Positions 43,592-52,697 of a stretch of 64,000 nucleotides of DNA are shown here, piece after piece. Location: positions 682,001-746,000 of the forward strand of contig NZ_CP061739.1 of assembly GCF_014770435.1 (NCBI RefSeq), given 5' to 3'. Position numbers and translations under genes: made by a program. Source of the DNA: Psychrobacter sp. 28M-43. GTDB taxonomy: Bacteria; Pseudomonadota; Gammaproteobacteria; Pseudomonadales; Moraxellaceae. Each line of letters begins with the position of its first letter. Positions within the stretch are counted from its first letter, which is position 1. The notes beneath the pieces are model-generated. The model did not search any database. It saw nothing but the letters and a program-made list of their open reading frames with translations, and had not been told where the DNA came from.

Positions 43592-44617
43592 TTATTCTTC
43601 TTTGAATTCTGGCACACCTTTTTCCCAGACATCCCAGTTGTCAACGATGTGATCGATAGTTTTTGATCCTACTAGCACGATATTTTCTACTGTTTCTGCA
43701 AAGCCACCAGCTGTTTCTCCTGGCGCTGGATCTAGATGTTGAAGCGTAGTCTCATTTGGATTACCTTGGTCAAAATTCACTGCACCACGTAAGCTCATTA
43801 TGCGTTCAATACCTACTGTTCTGTTAAGTACTTGTGCTATTGCAGCGGCTTCCATTTCAGTGATAATGTAATCATCTGCATTATATAGTTCAGCTATATA
43901 TTGCGCTTGTTTTGACAGTCCTGGACCATGAAAAAAGGTATCTCCTGTCATATGAGTGCCTACGGTTATAGCTGGGCTCCGTCGTGCTGCTGCATCAGGA
44001 TATTTCATTCGATAGGCGCTGGCTTCTTTTGAATCTTTTAAAGCAACTGATTGGCTTAGATGTAAATTCCATTTTAGTAGTTCAGAGTTAAGTTGATAGC
44101 GGCGAATATCTTCATAGCCTTTGCGGGGAGTAAACGTAGGTGCACCTTTTTCACCTTCTTCAGCTTTCCAGCGGTGACCTAAGTCGTAATCTACGAGCCA
44201 AGATGCCCAGCTGACATCACCTATCGTGCCTTTACTCGGTGGTGTTCCTGCGACACCGCTTAGAACGAAGTAGCTTTTGCTAAAGTCAAATTTAGGAGAA
44301 AGTGTGATTGCTTGCATGGATGCTGAAGATCCTACTTTACCCATCCCTAATACCGAACCACAGACACCTTCGGAGTTACAATAAACTGGGCTATGAGCGC
44401 CTTCTACTTTTATAGGCTTACTATCTGTAAAATATTGATTATACCAATGCTGAAATTCGCCTGCTTTATCTCCACTATTTTCACCAATTTCAAACATCGC
44501 TGCGATAAATACCTTTACTTGGATTTTATCTTGATGAGTTTCAGCTTGTGCACTATTGCAAAACATGAATATCATGGTAAAAATAGATAAATGAAAAAAA
44601 TGTTTTTTTATAAACAT
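43592..44617 (-). CDS. Purine nucleoside permease (NUP) family protein
   Basis: A 341-residue predicted exported protein. A basic start and hydrophobic stretch (FFHLSIFTMIFMFCNSAQA) form a signal peptide cleaved near residue 25. The body matches the NUP family (fungal purine nucleoside permeases and bacterial relatives, phosphorylase-like fold): FVLSGVAGTPPSKGTIGDVSW, the MTGDTFFHGP block and ITEMEAAAIAQVL. The permease name comes from fungi; a periplasmic nucleoside-binding or -cleaving role is equally possible here. Monocistronic on the minus strand. Confidence 0.85.
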   Translation of the reverse strand: MFIKKHFFHLSIFTMIFMFCNSAQAETHQDKIQVKVFIAAMFEIGENSGDKAGEFQHWYNQYFTDSKPIKVEGAHSPVYCNSEGVCGSVLGMGKVGSSASMQAITLSPKFDFSKSYFVLSGVAGTPPSKGTIGDVSWASWLVDYDLGHRWKAEEGEKGAPTFTPRKGYEDIRRYQLNSELLKWNLHLSQSVALKDSKEASAYRMKYPDAAARRSPAITVGTHMTGDTFFHGPGLSKQAQYIAELYNADDYIITEMEAAAIAQVLNRTVGIERIMSLRGAVNFDQGNPNETTLQHLDPAPGETAGGFAETVENIVLVGSKTIDHIVDNWDVWEKGVPEFKEE

Positions 44618-45066
44618 ATGGAACGCCTATTCAAAGTATTTGAGTCTGGATTTATAATTTAATTAGCAATAACTAAAAAACTTGCTAAAACTAAATAAAT
44701 GCTTATATATATTCAACATAGAATAGCATGATCTGTAGATAGGCTGGAGCATTCGGCCAGTGTAGAGGGTAGGTCAAAAGGTTTTGGTTGGAACAGAGTT
44801 TCCCTTTTTACTGATTTTATTTAACTATTTACGCCGTGCAGTTATATTTTTCGATAAAGCGTTTCGGGTATAGAATTATTTATGCATTACCAAATCTAAA
44901 TGTTATTTGACTATATCTCAAACAGTAAAGTATTTGTCAGAAAGTAACGTATATATTGAAATGAGGCTATAACATTCTTTTTAATAACCGACACACTTTA
45001 AAAGAAAGTTTGCCAACCACCCAACACACTTAAATTAGTGTTAAGCTTAATGAAAAGGTGTTGTAA
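44618..45066. other. 449-bp divergent intergenic region
   Basis: AT-rich, between the NUP gene and the orphan membrane protein. A TTGACT at 44907-44912 with TATTTG 18 bases downstream is only a weak promoter candidate. Nothing else was seen. Confidence 0.4.
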
Positions 45067-45723
45067 ATGCTTGACAAAAAATTGACTATGACCTTGATTT
45101 TTCTTACGTTAGTATTTTTGGCTATCGGAATAAAAACTGTAGATAGCATTGGCTACGGAAGTATGCTTAACTCTTTGAGTATAGGCTTTGTAGTCAGTTC
45201 TATATTTTATTTTCTTGTAGTATATATGCCTGAATATAAACGCAGGAGTTTAGTTCGTAAACACCTTGAAGGCCAATACATACAGTTCAAAATGTCATGT
45301 ATTAGTACATTTCTAATACTTAGTGACTCTCAAGAATATCCTAATAAAGAAGAACTTCTTAATCTATCTGAATTTCGTCGTTATTTTAAAATGAAAAATA
45401 CACGGGGAGAAAGTCGCTGGGGTGCTGTAGCTAACTCTCTTGAGGAGAGTGACTACTATCTTAAAGAGATCATATACTATCTTCAAATCTTAAATGAAGA
45501 AATAAAATATACACGCAATGTTGTCAACGTGAATGATCCCGAAGTAGTTAACTTTCTTAATAATCTTTCACAGATCATTATGAGAATGGAGTTAACAGAA
45601 GGAGAATACGAGGATGTAAAGTCACTCTGTAAATTTCTTTGGTCAGTTTTTACAGGATGGGACTTGGCTAAAGGTTATAGCGAAACAGATATAATAAAAG
45701 ATATTATAGAGCGTGCTAAATAA
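45067..45723 (+). CDS. Orphan membrane-anchored hypothetical protein
   Basis: Not recognised. 218 residues: two N-terminal hydrophobic helices (about residues 7-24 and 35-54) form a hairpin, followed by a basic stretch (YKRRSLVRK) and a mostly helical, charged cytosolic part of about 150 residues. The part with SDYYLKEIIYYLQILNEEIKYTR could be a coiled coil. Codons are AT-rich and unlike the adjacent OsmC gene, which suggests later acquisition. AAAAGGTG precedes the start. It ends 31 bases before osmC and could be read together with it. Confidence 0.65.
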   Translation: MLDKKLTMTLIFLTLVFLAIGIKTVDSIGYGSMLNSLSIGFVVSSIFYFLVVYMPEYKRRSLVRKHLEGQYIQFKMSCISTFLILSDSQEYPNKEELLNLSEFRRYFKMKNTRGESRWGAVANSLEESDYYLKEIIYYLQILNEEIKYTRNVVNVNDPEVVNFLNNLSQIIMRMELTEGEYEDVKSLCKFLWSVFTGWDLAKGYSETDIIKDIIERAK

Positions 45724-45754
45724 AAAACAAAAAATATTCAAAAAAGAGAACCCT

Positions 45755-46168
45755 ATGACAACCTCAAAAGTAACCTACCAAGGCAATTTACGCACCCAAG
45801 CCATTCACCTACAGTCGAATAATCAAATCATCACTGATGCGCCGACAGACAATCATGGTAAGGGCGAAGCGTTTTCACCGACTGATTTACTAGCGACCAG
45901 TTTGGGTAGTTGTATCTTAACAATTATTGGTATCAAAGCCGAAGCGATGGACATCGATATCTCAGGTACGACCGCAGAAGTTACCAAAGTCATGGTGGCG
46001 AAACCAAGACGTGTAAGTGAAATACACGTTGTGGTTAATTTTTCAAAAGCATTGGATGAGAGTACCTTAAAACGGTTTTATAAAACCGCGTTGACCTGTC
46101 CAGTAGGCAATAGCTTGGATCCTGCCATTACTCAAAATCTAGTGTTTAACAATGGCACAGACGCCTAA
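45755..46168 (+). CDS. OsmC family peroxidase-like protein
   Basis: A 137-residue OsmC/Ohr-fold protein. The two redox cysteines are in TSLGSCILTIIG (about residue 51) and the late TCPVGNSLDP; the paired Cys pattern suggests thiol-dependent hydroperoxide reduction. The open frame begins upstream at a GTG (45713), but the ATG at 45755 has AGAGAAC before it and gives the usual length. It overlaps the following flavodoxin gene by 17 bases if that gene starts at 46152. Confidence 0.9.
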   Translation: MTTSKVTYQGNLRTQAIHLQSNNQIITDAPTDNHGKGEAFSPTDLLATSLGSCILTIIGIKAEAMDIDISGTTAEVTKVMVAKPRRVSEIHVVVNFSKALDESTLKRFYKTALTCPVGNSLDPAITQNLVFNNGTDA

Positions 46169-46634
46169 TATGTCTACTAAGACGTTACTCATCGTCGCTC
46201 ATACGCCATCGCCCAATACTCAGAAATTGGCGCAGGCAGCTTATGACGGTGCCAATCATCCTGATATAGATATCACTGTCATTTTGAAATCACCGCAGGA
46301 CACACAGCCTGAGGATGTATTGACTGCTGATGCCTTGCTATTAGGTACGACCGAAAATCTAGCGTATATGGCAGGGCTGACCAAGGATTTTTTTGATCGT
46401 TGCTATTATCCAGTATTAGAAGAGAAGCAAGGTATGCCGTTTGCGGTATATATACGGGCAGGGCATGATGGTACAGGTACCAAGCTTGCGCTCAAAACGA
46501 TTATAACGGGGCTACGCTGGTCATGGACTCAAGAGGCGCTGATACTACAGGGTGATTGGCAAGATAGCTTTGCTGAGCAAGTAGAAGAGCTTGCTATGAC
46601 GTTGGCTGCTGGGGTAGAGGCAGGTATTTACTAG
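46152..46634 (+). CDS. Flavodoxin-fold NAD(P)H-dependent oxidoreductase
   Basis: A 160-residue flavodoxin-like protein. The N-terminal strand and FMN-phosphate loop read LLIVAHTPSPNTQKLA; LLGTTENLAYMAGLTKDFFDRCYYP and YIRAGHDGTGT match the later flavin loops of the NADPH-dependent FMN reductase group. Electron donor and acceptor are unknown. Start at 46152 overlaps osmC by 17 bases; an ATG at 46170 just after the osmC stop is an alternative. Coupling to OsmC suggests a shared redox-stress role. Confidence 0.83.
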   Translation: MAQTPNMSTKTLLIVAHTPSPNTQKLAQAAYDGANHPDIDITVILKSPQDTQPEDVLTADALLLGTTENLAYMAGLTKDFFDRCYYPVLEEKQGMPFAVYIRAGHDGTGTKLALKTIITGLRWSWTQEALILQGDWQDSFAEQVEELAMTLAAGVEAGIY

Positions 46635-46734
46635 TAGTCAATTGTTTAGCGGGCATTAGGTCAGTCATAGACAGTGCTTGTTCATCTACTGCTATCAATA
46701 CTGAGAGCATAATAGACGGTCTGGGAGGATAGTG

Positions 46735-47424
46735 ATGCATGACCATAATCCGGATAGTGATAATCCAAATAATAAAGTAGATATTTCTGCATTGCCGTTT
46801 TCTCAAGCGTGTGAGAATAATAAACAGTCTATCTTAGAAGTGCTTCAAACTGAGCTGCAAGGCTTTAATCATGTGCTAGAGGTTGGCTCTGGGACAGGTC
46901 AGCATAGTGTTTACTTTGCCCCTAATCTGCCGGAGATACAGTGGCAAACTAGCGATGTCACTGGTAATCATCGCCATATAATCGCTTGGCACAATGCGTA
47001 TCCTGCACCTAATTTATATTTGCCATTAGCGTTTGATTTGGCGCATGACTCAGTACCTGTTAGTAGTCATTTAGATAGTGGTCATTTAAATAGCAGTCAT
47101 GTAGCCAAACCTTACGATGTGATATTTACGGCCAATACCTTGCATATTATTAGCTGGGCTTTGGTAGAGCGATTATTTGCATTGGCTGGTGAGGCACTAC
47201 CTGTTGACGGTAAGCTGATTATATATGGCCCATTTAATGAGCATGGCAAATATACTAGTGAAGGTAATCAGCGATTTGATGCGATGTTGAGAGCAGGTAA
47301 TCCTGACAGCGGCATTCGCGATAAAGAAGATGTCGTTAGTTTAGCAAACGCTCATTATCTACAACTTTTAAAAACGTATGCGATGCCTGCTAATAATCAA
47401 CTATTGGTATTTCAGAAGCGCTAA
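46735..47424 (+). CDS. DUF938 family SAM-dependent methyltransferase
   Basis: A 229-residue class I methyltransferase-like protein of the DUF938 family. The SAM-binding motif is HVLEVGSGTGQHSVYFA (near residue 48); QTSDVTGNHRHIIAW and IFTANTLHIISW are family-typical. Substrate unknown. A short imperfect repeat (SSHLDSGHLNSSH) interrupts the mid-region. The GGGAGGATAGTGATG region gives a strong ribosome binding site for ATG 46735; the GTG three bases earlier is less likely. It is followed by a terminator shared with the convergent hydrolase gene. Confidence 0.87.
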   Translation: MHDHNPDSDNPNNKVDISALPFSQACENNKQSILEVLQTELQGFNHVLEVGSGTGQHSVYFAPNLPEIQWQTSDVTGNHRHIIAWHNAYPAPNLYLPLAFDLAHDSVPVSSHLDSGHLNSSHVAKPYDVIFTANTLHIISWALVERLFALAGEALPVDGKLIIYGPFNEHGKYTSEGNQRFDAMLRAGNPDSGIRDKEDVVSLANAHYLQLLKTYAMPANNQLLVFQKR

Positions 47425-47455
47425 TTTTTTAAAGCGTCAGCAAAAACTAAATAAA

Positions 47456-47507
47456 TAAAAAGACACCTTAATGGATCATTATTAGATCATAATTAAGGTG
47501 TCTTTTT
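47456..47507. terminator. Bidirectional terminator between DUF938 and hydrolase genes
   Basis: The perfect 12-bp stem AGACACCTTAAT/ATTAAGGTGTCT has a 19-nt loop and is flanked by A and T tracts. Confidence 0.88.
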
Positions 47508-47553
47508 GTTTGGGCTTGTTTATATTATTACTTATTCAACTTGTGCTGTTAGG

Positions 47554-48345
47554 TTATTTATATTCTTCTGCTAAAAAATCCAAGTAGCGTTTCCAAGAGC
47601 GTTCATCGGCGCGGGCATCATATCTATCGCTGCCAAATACGCTAAAGGCATGTGGCGCTCCACTATAAGTGACCATCTCGTGAGGTACTTTGGCTGCTTC
47701 TAATGTCTTGCCCAAAGTCGCAAAGCTCTCTAGCGAGACAGATTGGTCAGCAGAGCCATGGAAGACTAGGATTTCTCCCGTAGTGTTGTCATAGCTTTGA
47801 CCAGTTGGAATATCAAAGGCACCGTGGAAGGGTACAAAGGCTTTTTGCTCAAAGCCTGAGCGTGCTAGCTCTAACGCGACCGTACCACCGAAACAATAGC
47901 CCATAGTCGTGCCTTTACGCACATCATTGCCTTGTAGTTGTCCTGCCGTTAATGCCCCTGCCAATATGCGACGCATTTTATTACGATCATCATATAGCTC
48001 CCCAGTTAGGCGTTTGTTTTCTTCGATAGAAGTGGGGCGAATGCCTTGTCCAAACATATCGGCCGCTAATACGTTGTAGCCTTCAGCCGCTAACATGTCA
48101 GCACGTTTGCGCTCATAGTCAGTTAGACCATCCCAATCATGAATCAATAAGATAAAAGGTGCATTAGCTTTGTCCGCCTTGGCGTAATAGCCTTCGTACG
48201 CTTTATCATCGACCGTGTAGGTCACGTTTTTGGTTGTGATAGCAGCAGCCGTTTGACTGAACGTTAATGCCATTAGACCCATTGACGCGCTTACTAGCAA
48301 TGAGTGATAAGGTTTTTTAGTTGGGGAGCTTAGAGTTGGTAACAT
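47554..48345 (-). CDS. Dienelactone hydrolase family protein, exported
   Basis: A 263-residue alpha/beta hydrolase. The Cys-Asp-His triad of dienelactone hydrolases is seen in TMGYCFGGTVAL (nucleophile Cys), FHGSADQSV and SGAPHAFSV. A signal peptide (basic SPTKKPYHS, hydrophobic LLVSASMGLMALTF, cleavage after TAAA) makes it periplasmic, unlike classical cytosolic catechol-pathway enzymes. The frame extends upstream to 48387, but ATG 48345 has AAGG nine bases upstream. Substrate unknown. Confidence 0.88.
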   Translation of the reverse strand: MLPTLSSPTKKPYHSLLVSASMGLMALTFSQTAAAITTKNVTYTVDDKAYEGYYAKADKANAPFILLIHDWDGLTDYERKRADMLAAEGYNVLAADMFGQGIRPTSIEENKRLTGELYDDRNKMRRILAGALTAGQLQGNDVRKGTTMGYCFGGTVALELARSGFEQKAFVPFHGAFDIPTGQSYDNTTGEILVFHGSADQSVSLESFATLGKTLEAAKVPHEMVTYSGAPHAFSVFGSDRYDARADERSWKRYLDFLAEEYK

Positions 48346-48903
48346 GGTAGGTAGCCTTATAGTTATATAAAATAGTCGCATCATCAAATCCCTACAAATC
48401 CGCTACATTATCATCCTCGCTAACCATACTAAGGTATAGCTTGTGCTCGGTTCTCTTGTAACGAAATCATTTGAATTCAACGATATAAAGAAGATAAATA
48501 TAAGGCTAAAACCCTGCCAATTTATTTATCAATAGTCTTTGGTACTTCATAAAAAGCATACCTTAAAGAATAACTACATTACAAGATTCTATTGTTAACG
48601 TTTATGCGCCTTTAAGACCATCTAAAGTAGTCGCTTTATAGCATCTATAAACGTTAACTAAATATCAACAAGGTTTACTATATACGCAACTATATTTGAC
48701 TTATTTTTTGGGTAGTATAAGTCCTAAGCCTATTATTCCTTTACGAATTTTAGTGCGGTATCAATTTAACGCTCGGCAATGCTGAAAACACAGATAAACA
48801 AATGACAGATGAAGTCACCATTATCTCAAAGGATATCGAACCTGTGTAGGCACTCTTTTAATGATTTAAAAGAGCACTCTCAATCTATTAGCTAGGACTT
48901 TTT
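48346..48903. other. 558-bp intergenic region upstream of the catalase gene
   Basis: No gene. Contains the long spaced inverted repeat at 48594-48658. Otherwise AT-rich; I could not identify an OxyR-type ATAG-N7-CTAT array. Confidence 0.5.
48594..48658. repeat. 12-bp perfect inverted repeat upstream of the catalase gene
   Basis: GTTAACGTTTAT (48594-48605) and ATAAACGTTAAC (48647-48658) enclose 41 bases that contain a smaller CTTTA/TAAAG repeat. This could be a cruciform, a large mRNA hairpin or a pair of operator half-sites, about 245 bases before the start codon. Confidence 0.7.
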
Positions 48904-50991
48904 ATGAATAATAATATCGATCATACGGACCCCGCCAAAGACATGAATACTGAACGTGGCAATGGTGGTGAAACCCATCAGCGTGCAGGCGACGACACTA
49001 AGGTATTGACCACGCAACAAGGTGTGGCCATCGCTGATAACCAAAACTCTTTAAAAGCAGGTTCACGTGGACCGACGCTGTTAGAGGATTTTGTATTACG
49101 TGAAAAAATCAATCATTTTGACCATGAGCGCATCCCTGAGCGTATCGTCCATGCTCGTGGTAGCGCAGCACATGGTTATTTTGAGCTGACAGAGTCACTA
49201 GAAGAATATACGACTGCCAAAGTATTGACCGAAACGGGTAAGCAAACGCCACTATTTACACGTTTCTCAACGGTAGCGGGTAATAAAGGCTCAAAAGACA
49301 CGCCGCGTGATGTGCGCGGTTTTGCTGTGAAAATGTATACGGAAGAAGGTAACTGGGACATTGTTGGTAACAACATGCCAATCTTCTTTATCCAAGACGC
49401 GATGAAGTTTCCAGATTTGATTCATGCGGTAAAACCAGAACCAGATCGCGGTTTCCCGCAAGCGGCATCTGCTCATGATACGTTTTGGGATTTTGTCTCG
49501 TTAAGTCCTGAAACCATGCACAATCTGATTTGGTTGATGAGTGATCGCGGTCTACCACGTAGCCTACGCATGATGGAAGGTTTTGGTATTCATAGCTATC
49601 GCTTAATCAACAAAGACGGTAAGAGTACCTTTGTACGTTTCCATTGGAAGCCAGTATTGGGCGTACAGTCAACCACATGGGATGAGGCAGTGAAAATCTC
49701 AGGTGCTGATCCTGATTACCATCGCCGCGACTTGTTTGAGTCGATCAACAATGGTGACTATCCTGAGTGGGAGTTTGGCGTGCAGTTATTTACTGAAGAA
49801 GAAGCCAACGAATTCCCATTTGATCATCTCGATGCGACAAAACTGATTCCAGAGGAATTGGTACCAGTGAAAGTTGTGGGTAAGATGGTATTGAACCGCT
49901 ATCCAGATAACTTCTTTGCAGAGACTGAGCAGGTAGCATTCTGCCCATCGCATCTGCCACCGGGTGTTGATTTTAGTAATGACCCATTATTGCAAGGTCG
50001 TTTGTTCAGTTATCTAGACACCCAGCTATCACGTCTAGGCTCGCCAAATTTTGCCCAGATTCCTATCAATGCACCAAAATGCCCGTTTGCCAACAATCAG
50101 CAAGATGGTCATATGCAAATGCAAGTGCCTAAGACACGTGTACTCTATGAACCACAAAGCCTAGATCCAACTCGTCCTCGTGAAAGCGCTAAACGTGGTT
50201 TCAACTCATTCCATGAGCAACTAGATGATGGCGTAAAAGGACGCGTACGTGACGAGAGCTTTGCAGATCATTATAGCCAGCCACGTATGTTCTATCGCAG
50301 TCAAACAGCAACTGAGCAAGCACATATCGCAACCGCTTATGCGTTTGAGCTAGGTAAAGTAGACACAGCCCATGTACGTACGCGTATGCTTAGCCATTTG
50401 ATCCATATCGATGAAGACTTGGCCAATCGAGTAGCAACGGCACTGGGTATGGAACTACCAGAGCCAGCTGATGCAGCTGCACCCGTGCAAGACTTGGGAA
50501 CTTCTAAAGCGGTACAAACTATTGGCCTAACGCCTGATAGCCTAAAAGGTCGTATGATCGGTATCTTAGTTGCAGAAGGTTCTAATAGTAGTGAAGTTAA
50601 AAAGTTCGAAGATGCTGCTAAGGCGCAAGGTGCTAGTGTCAAGATTGTAGCGCCTAATAAAGAAGTCGTATTGGATGATGGTACACGCATACAAGCTGAT
50701 GAGCGCCTTGCTGGTGGTCCGTCAGTGATGTTTGATGCCGTCGTTAGTATCATCATGCCTGACCAAGCTAAAAAGCTCGCAAAAGACAGCTCAGCGTTAG
50801 ATTGGTTCAACGATGCGTACAACCATTGCAAAGCCATCGCCTATTGTGGTGCGACTGATGAATTTATCCTAAGTAAACTGCCAGTTGAAAAAGATGAATT
50901 TGTCACGCCATTGGCTGAGCTAGACGCCTTTATTAACAATGCTAAGTCTCGTCTATGGGAACGTGAGCCAAAGGTTCGTGATCTTGCCTAG
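48904..50991 (+). CDS. katE: Large-subunit (KatE/HPII-type) catalase
   Basis: A 695-residue clade 2 monofunctional haem catalase that dismutates hydrogen peroxide. The catalytic His lies in [15 protein letters not shown] (near residue 88), the Asn region follows around [21 protein letters not shown], and the proximal haem Tyr is in [15 protein letters not shown]. After about residue 540 there is a flavodoxin/DJ-1-like C-terminal domain ([20 protein letters not shown]), diagnostic of large catalases. The polar N-terminal 50 residues are also a clade 2 feature. Monocistronic, ended by a terminator. Confidence 0.96.
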   Translation: MNNNIDHTDPAKDMNTERGNGGETHQRAGDDTKVLTTQQGVAIADNQNSLKAGSRGPTLLEDFVLREKINHFDHERIPERIVHARGSAAHGYFELTESLEEYTTAKVLTETGKQTPLFTRFSTVAGNKGSKDTPRDVRGFAVKMYTEEGNWDIVGNNMPIFFIQDAMKFPDLIHAVKPEPDRGFPQAASAHDTFWDFVSLSPETMHNLIWLMSDRGLPRSLRMMEGFGIHSYRLINKDGKSTFVRFHWKPVLGVQSTTWDEAVKISGADPDYHRRDLFESINNGDYPEWEFGVQLFTEEEANEFPFDHLDATKLIPEELVPVKVVGKMVLNRYPDNFFAETEQVAFCPSHLPPGVDFSNDPLLQGRLFSYLDTQLSRLGSPNFAQIPINAPKCPFANNQQDGHMQMQVPKTRVLYEPQSLDPTRPRESAKRGFNSFHEQLDDGVKGRVRDESFADHYSQPRMFYRSQTATEQAHIATAYAFELGKVDTAHVRTRMLSHLIHIDEDLANRVATALGMELPEPADAAAPVQDLGTSKAVQTIGLTPDSLKGRMIGILVAEGSNSSEVKKFEDAAKAQGASVKIVAPNKEVVLDDGTRIQADERLAGGPSVMFDAVVSIIMPDQAKKLAKDSSALDWFNDAYNHCKAIAYCGATDEFILSKLPVEKDEFVTPLAELDAFINNAKSRLWEREPKVRDLA

Positions 50992-51040
50992 TCGATAAGC
51001 AGGTAATTTACAAACTATCTAAATGCTAAATGTTTACTTA

Positions 51041-51065
51041 AACCCAGCCTAAGCGCTGGGTTTTT
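51041..51065 (+). terminator. Rho-independent terminator after katE
   Basis: The stem ACCCAGC/GCTGGGT has a 6-nt loop and five Ts. Confidence 0.82.
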
Positions 51066-51301
51066 GCTTTTTATTGGTAAGGTGAGAATTGCCACGTATA
51101 AAACTATATATACAGGTTCTAATCGTTATTTGTTAATGGTATTAGCTTCATCGTCTCTCTATGCCATGTTACTTCTGTATATAGTCACAAGCGTTCACTC
51201 AAAGTCATTTTATTTGTGGTGACGGGCGCTATACTAAAGATTGGCTATAAAACTGAACAAAAGCCTCACAATAATAACGACGAATGAGGTAGGGAACACC
51301 A
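51066..51301. other. Intergenic region upstream of the MBL-fold gene
   Basis: Part of a 310-bp gap after katE. No gene or convincing promoter was seen; GAGGTAGGG just before 51302 is the ribosome binding site. Confidence 0.4.
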
Positions 51302-52090
51302 ATGAGTCTATGTGAAATTGTACGTTTAGAAGGATATATCCAGAGTAGCTATCTGGCAGTATATCCAGATAAAATAATGCTGTTAGATGGTTGCTGCCGT
51401 GCTGATGTACCGATGGTGCTTGACTATATTAAGACAACGTTAAAACGACCCGTCACCGATCTAAAAGTAGTAGTGGTCACGCACATGCATCCGGATCATG
51501 CAGGCGGTGCGAATAAATTTCGAGAAAAGACTGGCTGTCTGATCGTCTCAGCAGATAGAAAAAAGCAGTGGTATAGCGGTATTGGTGGGCGCACGATGCA
51601 CTTCGTAGATATACATCTAGGATATTATGTGGCCAGACGTCAAGGCCGCCCACTTAAAAACCTATATTACTCGGCAAGTCTGAAACCAGATATCACCGTC
51701 ACAGATGGTGAGCTTGTGCCATATTTTGATGAATGGCAAGTACTAGAGACACCAGGTCATACGGATCGTGATTTGTCCTTGTTTCATCTGCCCAGTCGAG
51801 AAGTATACACTGCTGATTTAATCATCAAATTGCGCCATAAGTTCGTAGCACCGTTTCCTGTCTACTATCCTAAATACTATGTTCAATCGTTAAAAAAAAT
51901 CAGGGCATTGCAACCGTCAATGGTAATGATGGCTCATGGACGAGAGCTTGCAATGAGTAAGGCAGAGTTTGATGAGTTTATCGCTCATGCGCCCAAGCAC
52001 CCACGTACTATCAAAGATACGATCAGACATAAACTACTATGGCGCAAGAGAGATAACTTTCGACTGTTTAAACGTAAGCATAATAAATAG
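51302..52090 (+). CDS. MBL-fold metallo-hydrolase
   Basis: A 262-residue metallo-beta-lactamase-fold protein. The metal motif HxHxDH is intact in VVTHMHPDHAGG (near residue 61), further ligands are in ETPGHTDRD (near 152) and YTADLIIK (near 173), and the last His is in MMAHGREL. It carries a highly basic C-terminal tail (KLLWRKRDNFRLFKRKH). Substrate unknown; it is not a recognisable beta-lactamase or glyoxalase. It is monocistronic, with a terminator after the stop. Confidence 0.87.
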   Translation: MSLCEIVRLEGYIQSSYLAVYPDKIMLLDGCCRADVPMVLDYIKTTLKRPVTDLKVVVVTHMHPDHAGGANKFREKTGCLIVSADRKKQWYSGIGGRTMHFVDIHLGYYVARRQGRPLKNLYYSASLKPDITVTDGELVPYFDEWQVLETPGHTDRDLSLFHLPSREVYTADLIIKLRHKFVAPFPVYYPKYYVQSLKKIRALQPSMVMMAHGRELAMSKAEFDEFIAHAPKHPRTIKDTIRHKLLWRKRDNFRLFKRKHNK

Positions 52091-52150
52091 AGGTATATAA
52101 AAGTTAAGAAACTAATAGCTAAAAAACAACGTTTAAAAAGCCCAGACGAA

Positions 52151-52186
52151 AAAAAGCCCAGTTACTAAGATAGTAACTGGGCTTTC
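52151..52186. terminator. Terminator between the MBL-fold gene and the tRNA-Lys genes
   Basis: The perfect stem AAGCCCAGTTACTA/TAGTAACTGGGCTT has a 3-nt loop and is flanked by an A tract and Ts. It can serve both strands, including transcripts from the tRNA genes. Confidence 0.88.
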
Positions 52187-52192
52187 TAAATA

Positions 52193-52268
52193 TGGTGGGC
52201 TGTCCGCGACTCGAACGCGGGACCAATTGATTAAAAGTCAACTGCTCTACCAACTGAGCTAACAGCCC
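52193..52268 (-). tRNA. tRNA-Lys (TTT), copy 1
   Basis: 76 nt including CCA on the minus strand. Anticodon loop CTTTTAA gives TTT; the acceptor GGGCTGT pairs with ACAGCCC. Identical to the copy at 52428-52503, 235 bases away. Confidence 0.97.
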
Positions 52269-52427
52269 TGAAGAGTATATAAAAAAGCGATGCTTTTTAA
52301 CTCTGCAAGAGAAAATTCTAACTAAAGAACTTTCTAAAACTAAACATCTTAACGATGTCTTTTAAACTTATCTTTATTAGTCTACTACCGGATAGGGCAG
52401 AACGATTAATAAAGATTAAACTAAATA

Positions 52428-52503
52428 TGGTGGGCTGTCCGCGACTCGAACGCGGGACCAATTGATTAAAAGTCAACTGCTCTACCAACTGAGCTAACAG
52501 CCC
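52428..52503 (-). tRNA. tRNA-Lys (TTT), copy 2
   Basis: Identical to copy 1 over all 76 nt. The short 3' flank CTAAATA is also shared, pointing to a tandem duplication. The two are probably cotranscribed. Confidence 0.97.
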
Positions 52504-52697
52504 TAACGTTTAAAGTGTTTGTATCCCTAAACGTGAGAGCACATTATATATATTATTATGACAATTACAACCCCACATGATAAAAAAAGTGTAATTCTCT
52601 TATAAAATTGCCAATTTATTCCAGTTTCTTTAAATTTTTGCCATTATATCGATATTGACTGCTCTATTTTTGGCTAAAGCGAGTCAATAATCGGTTA

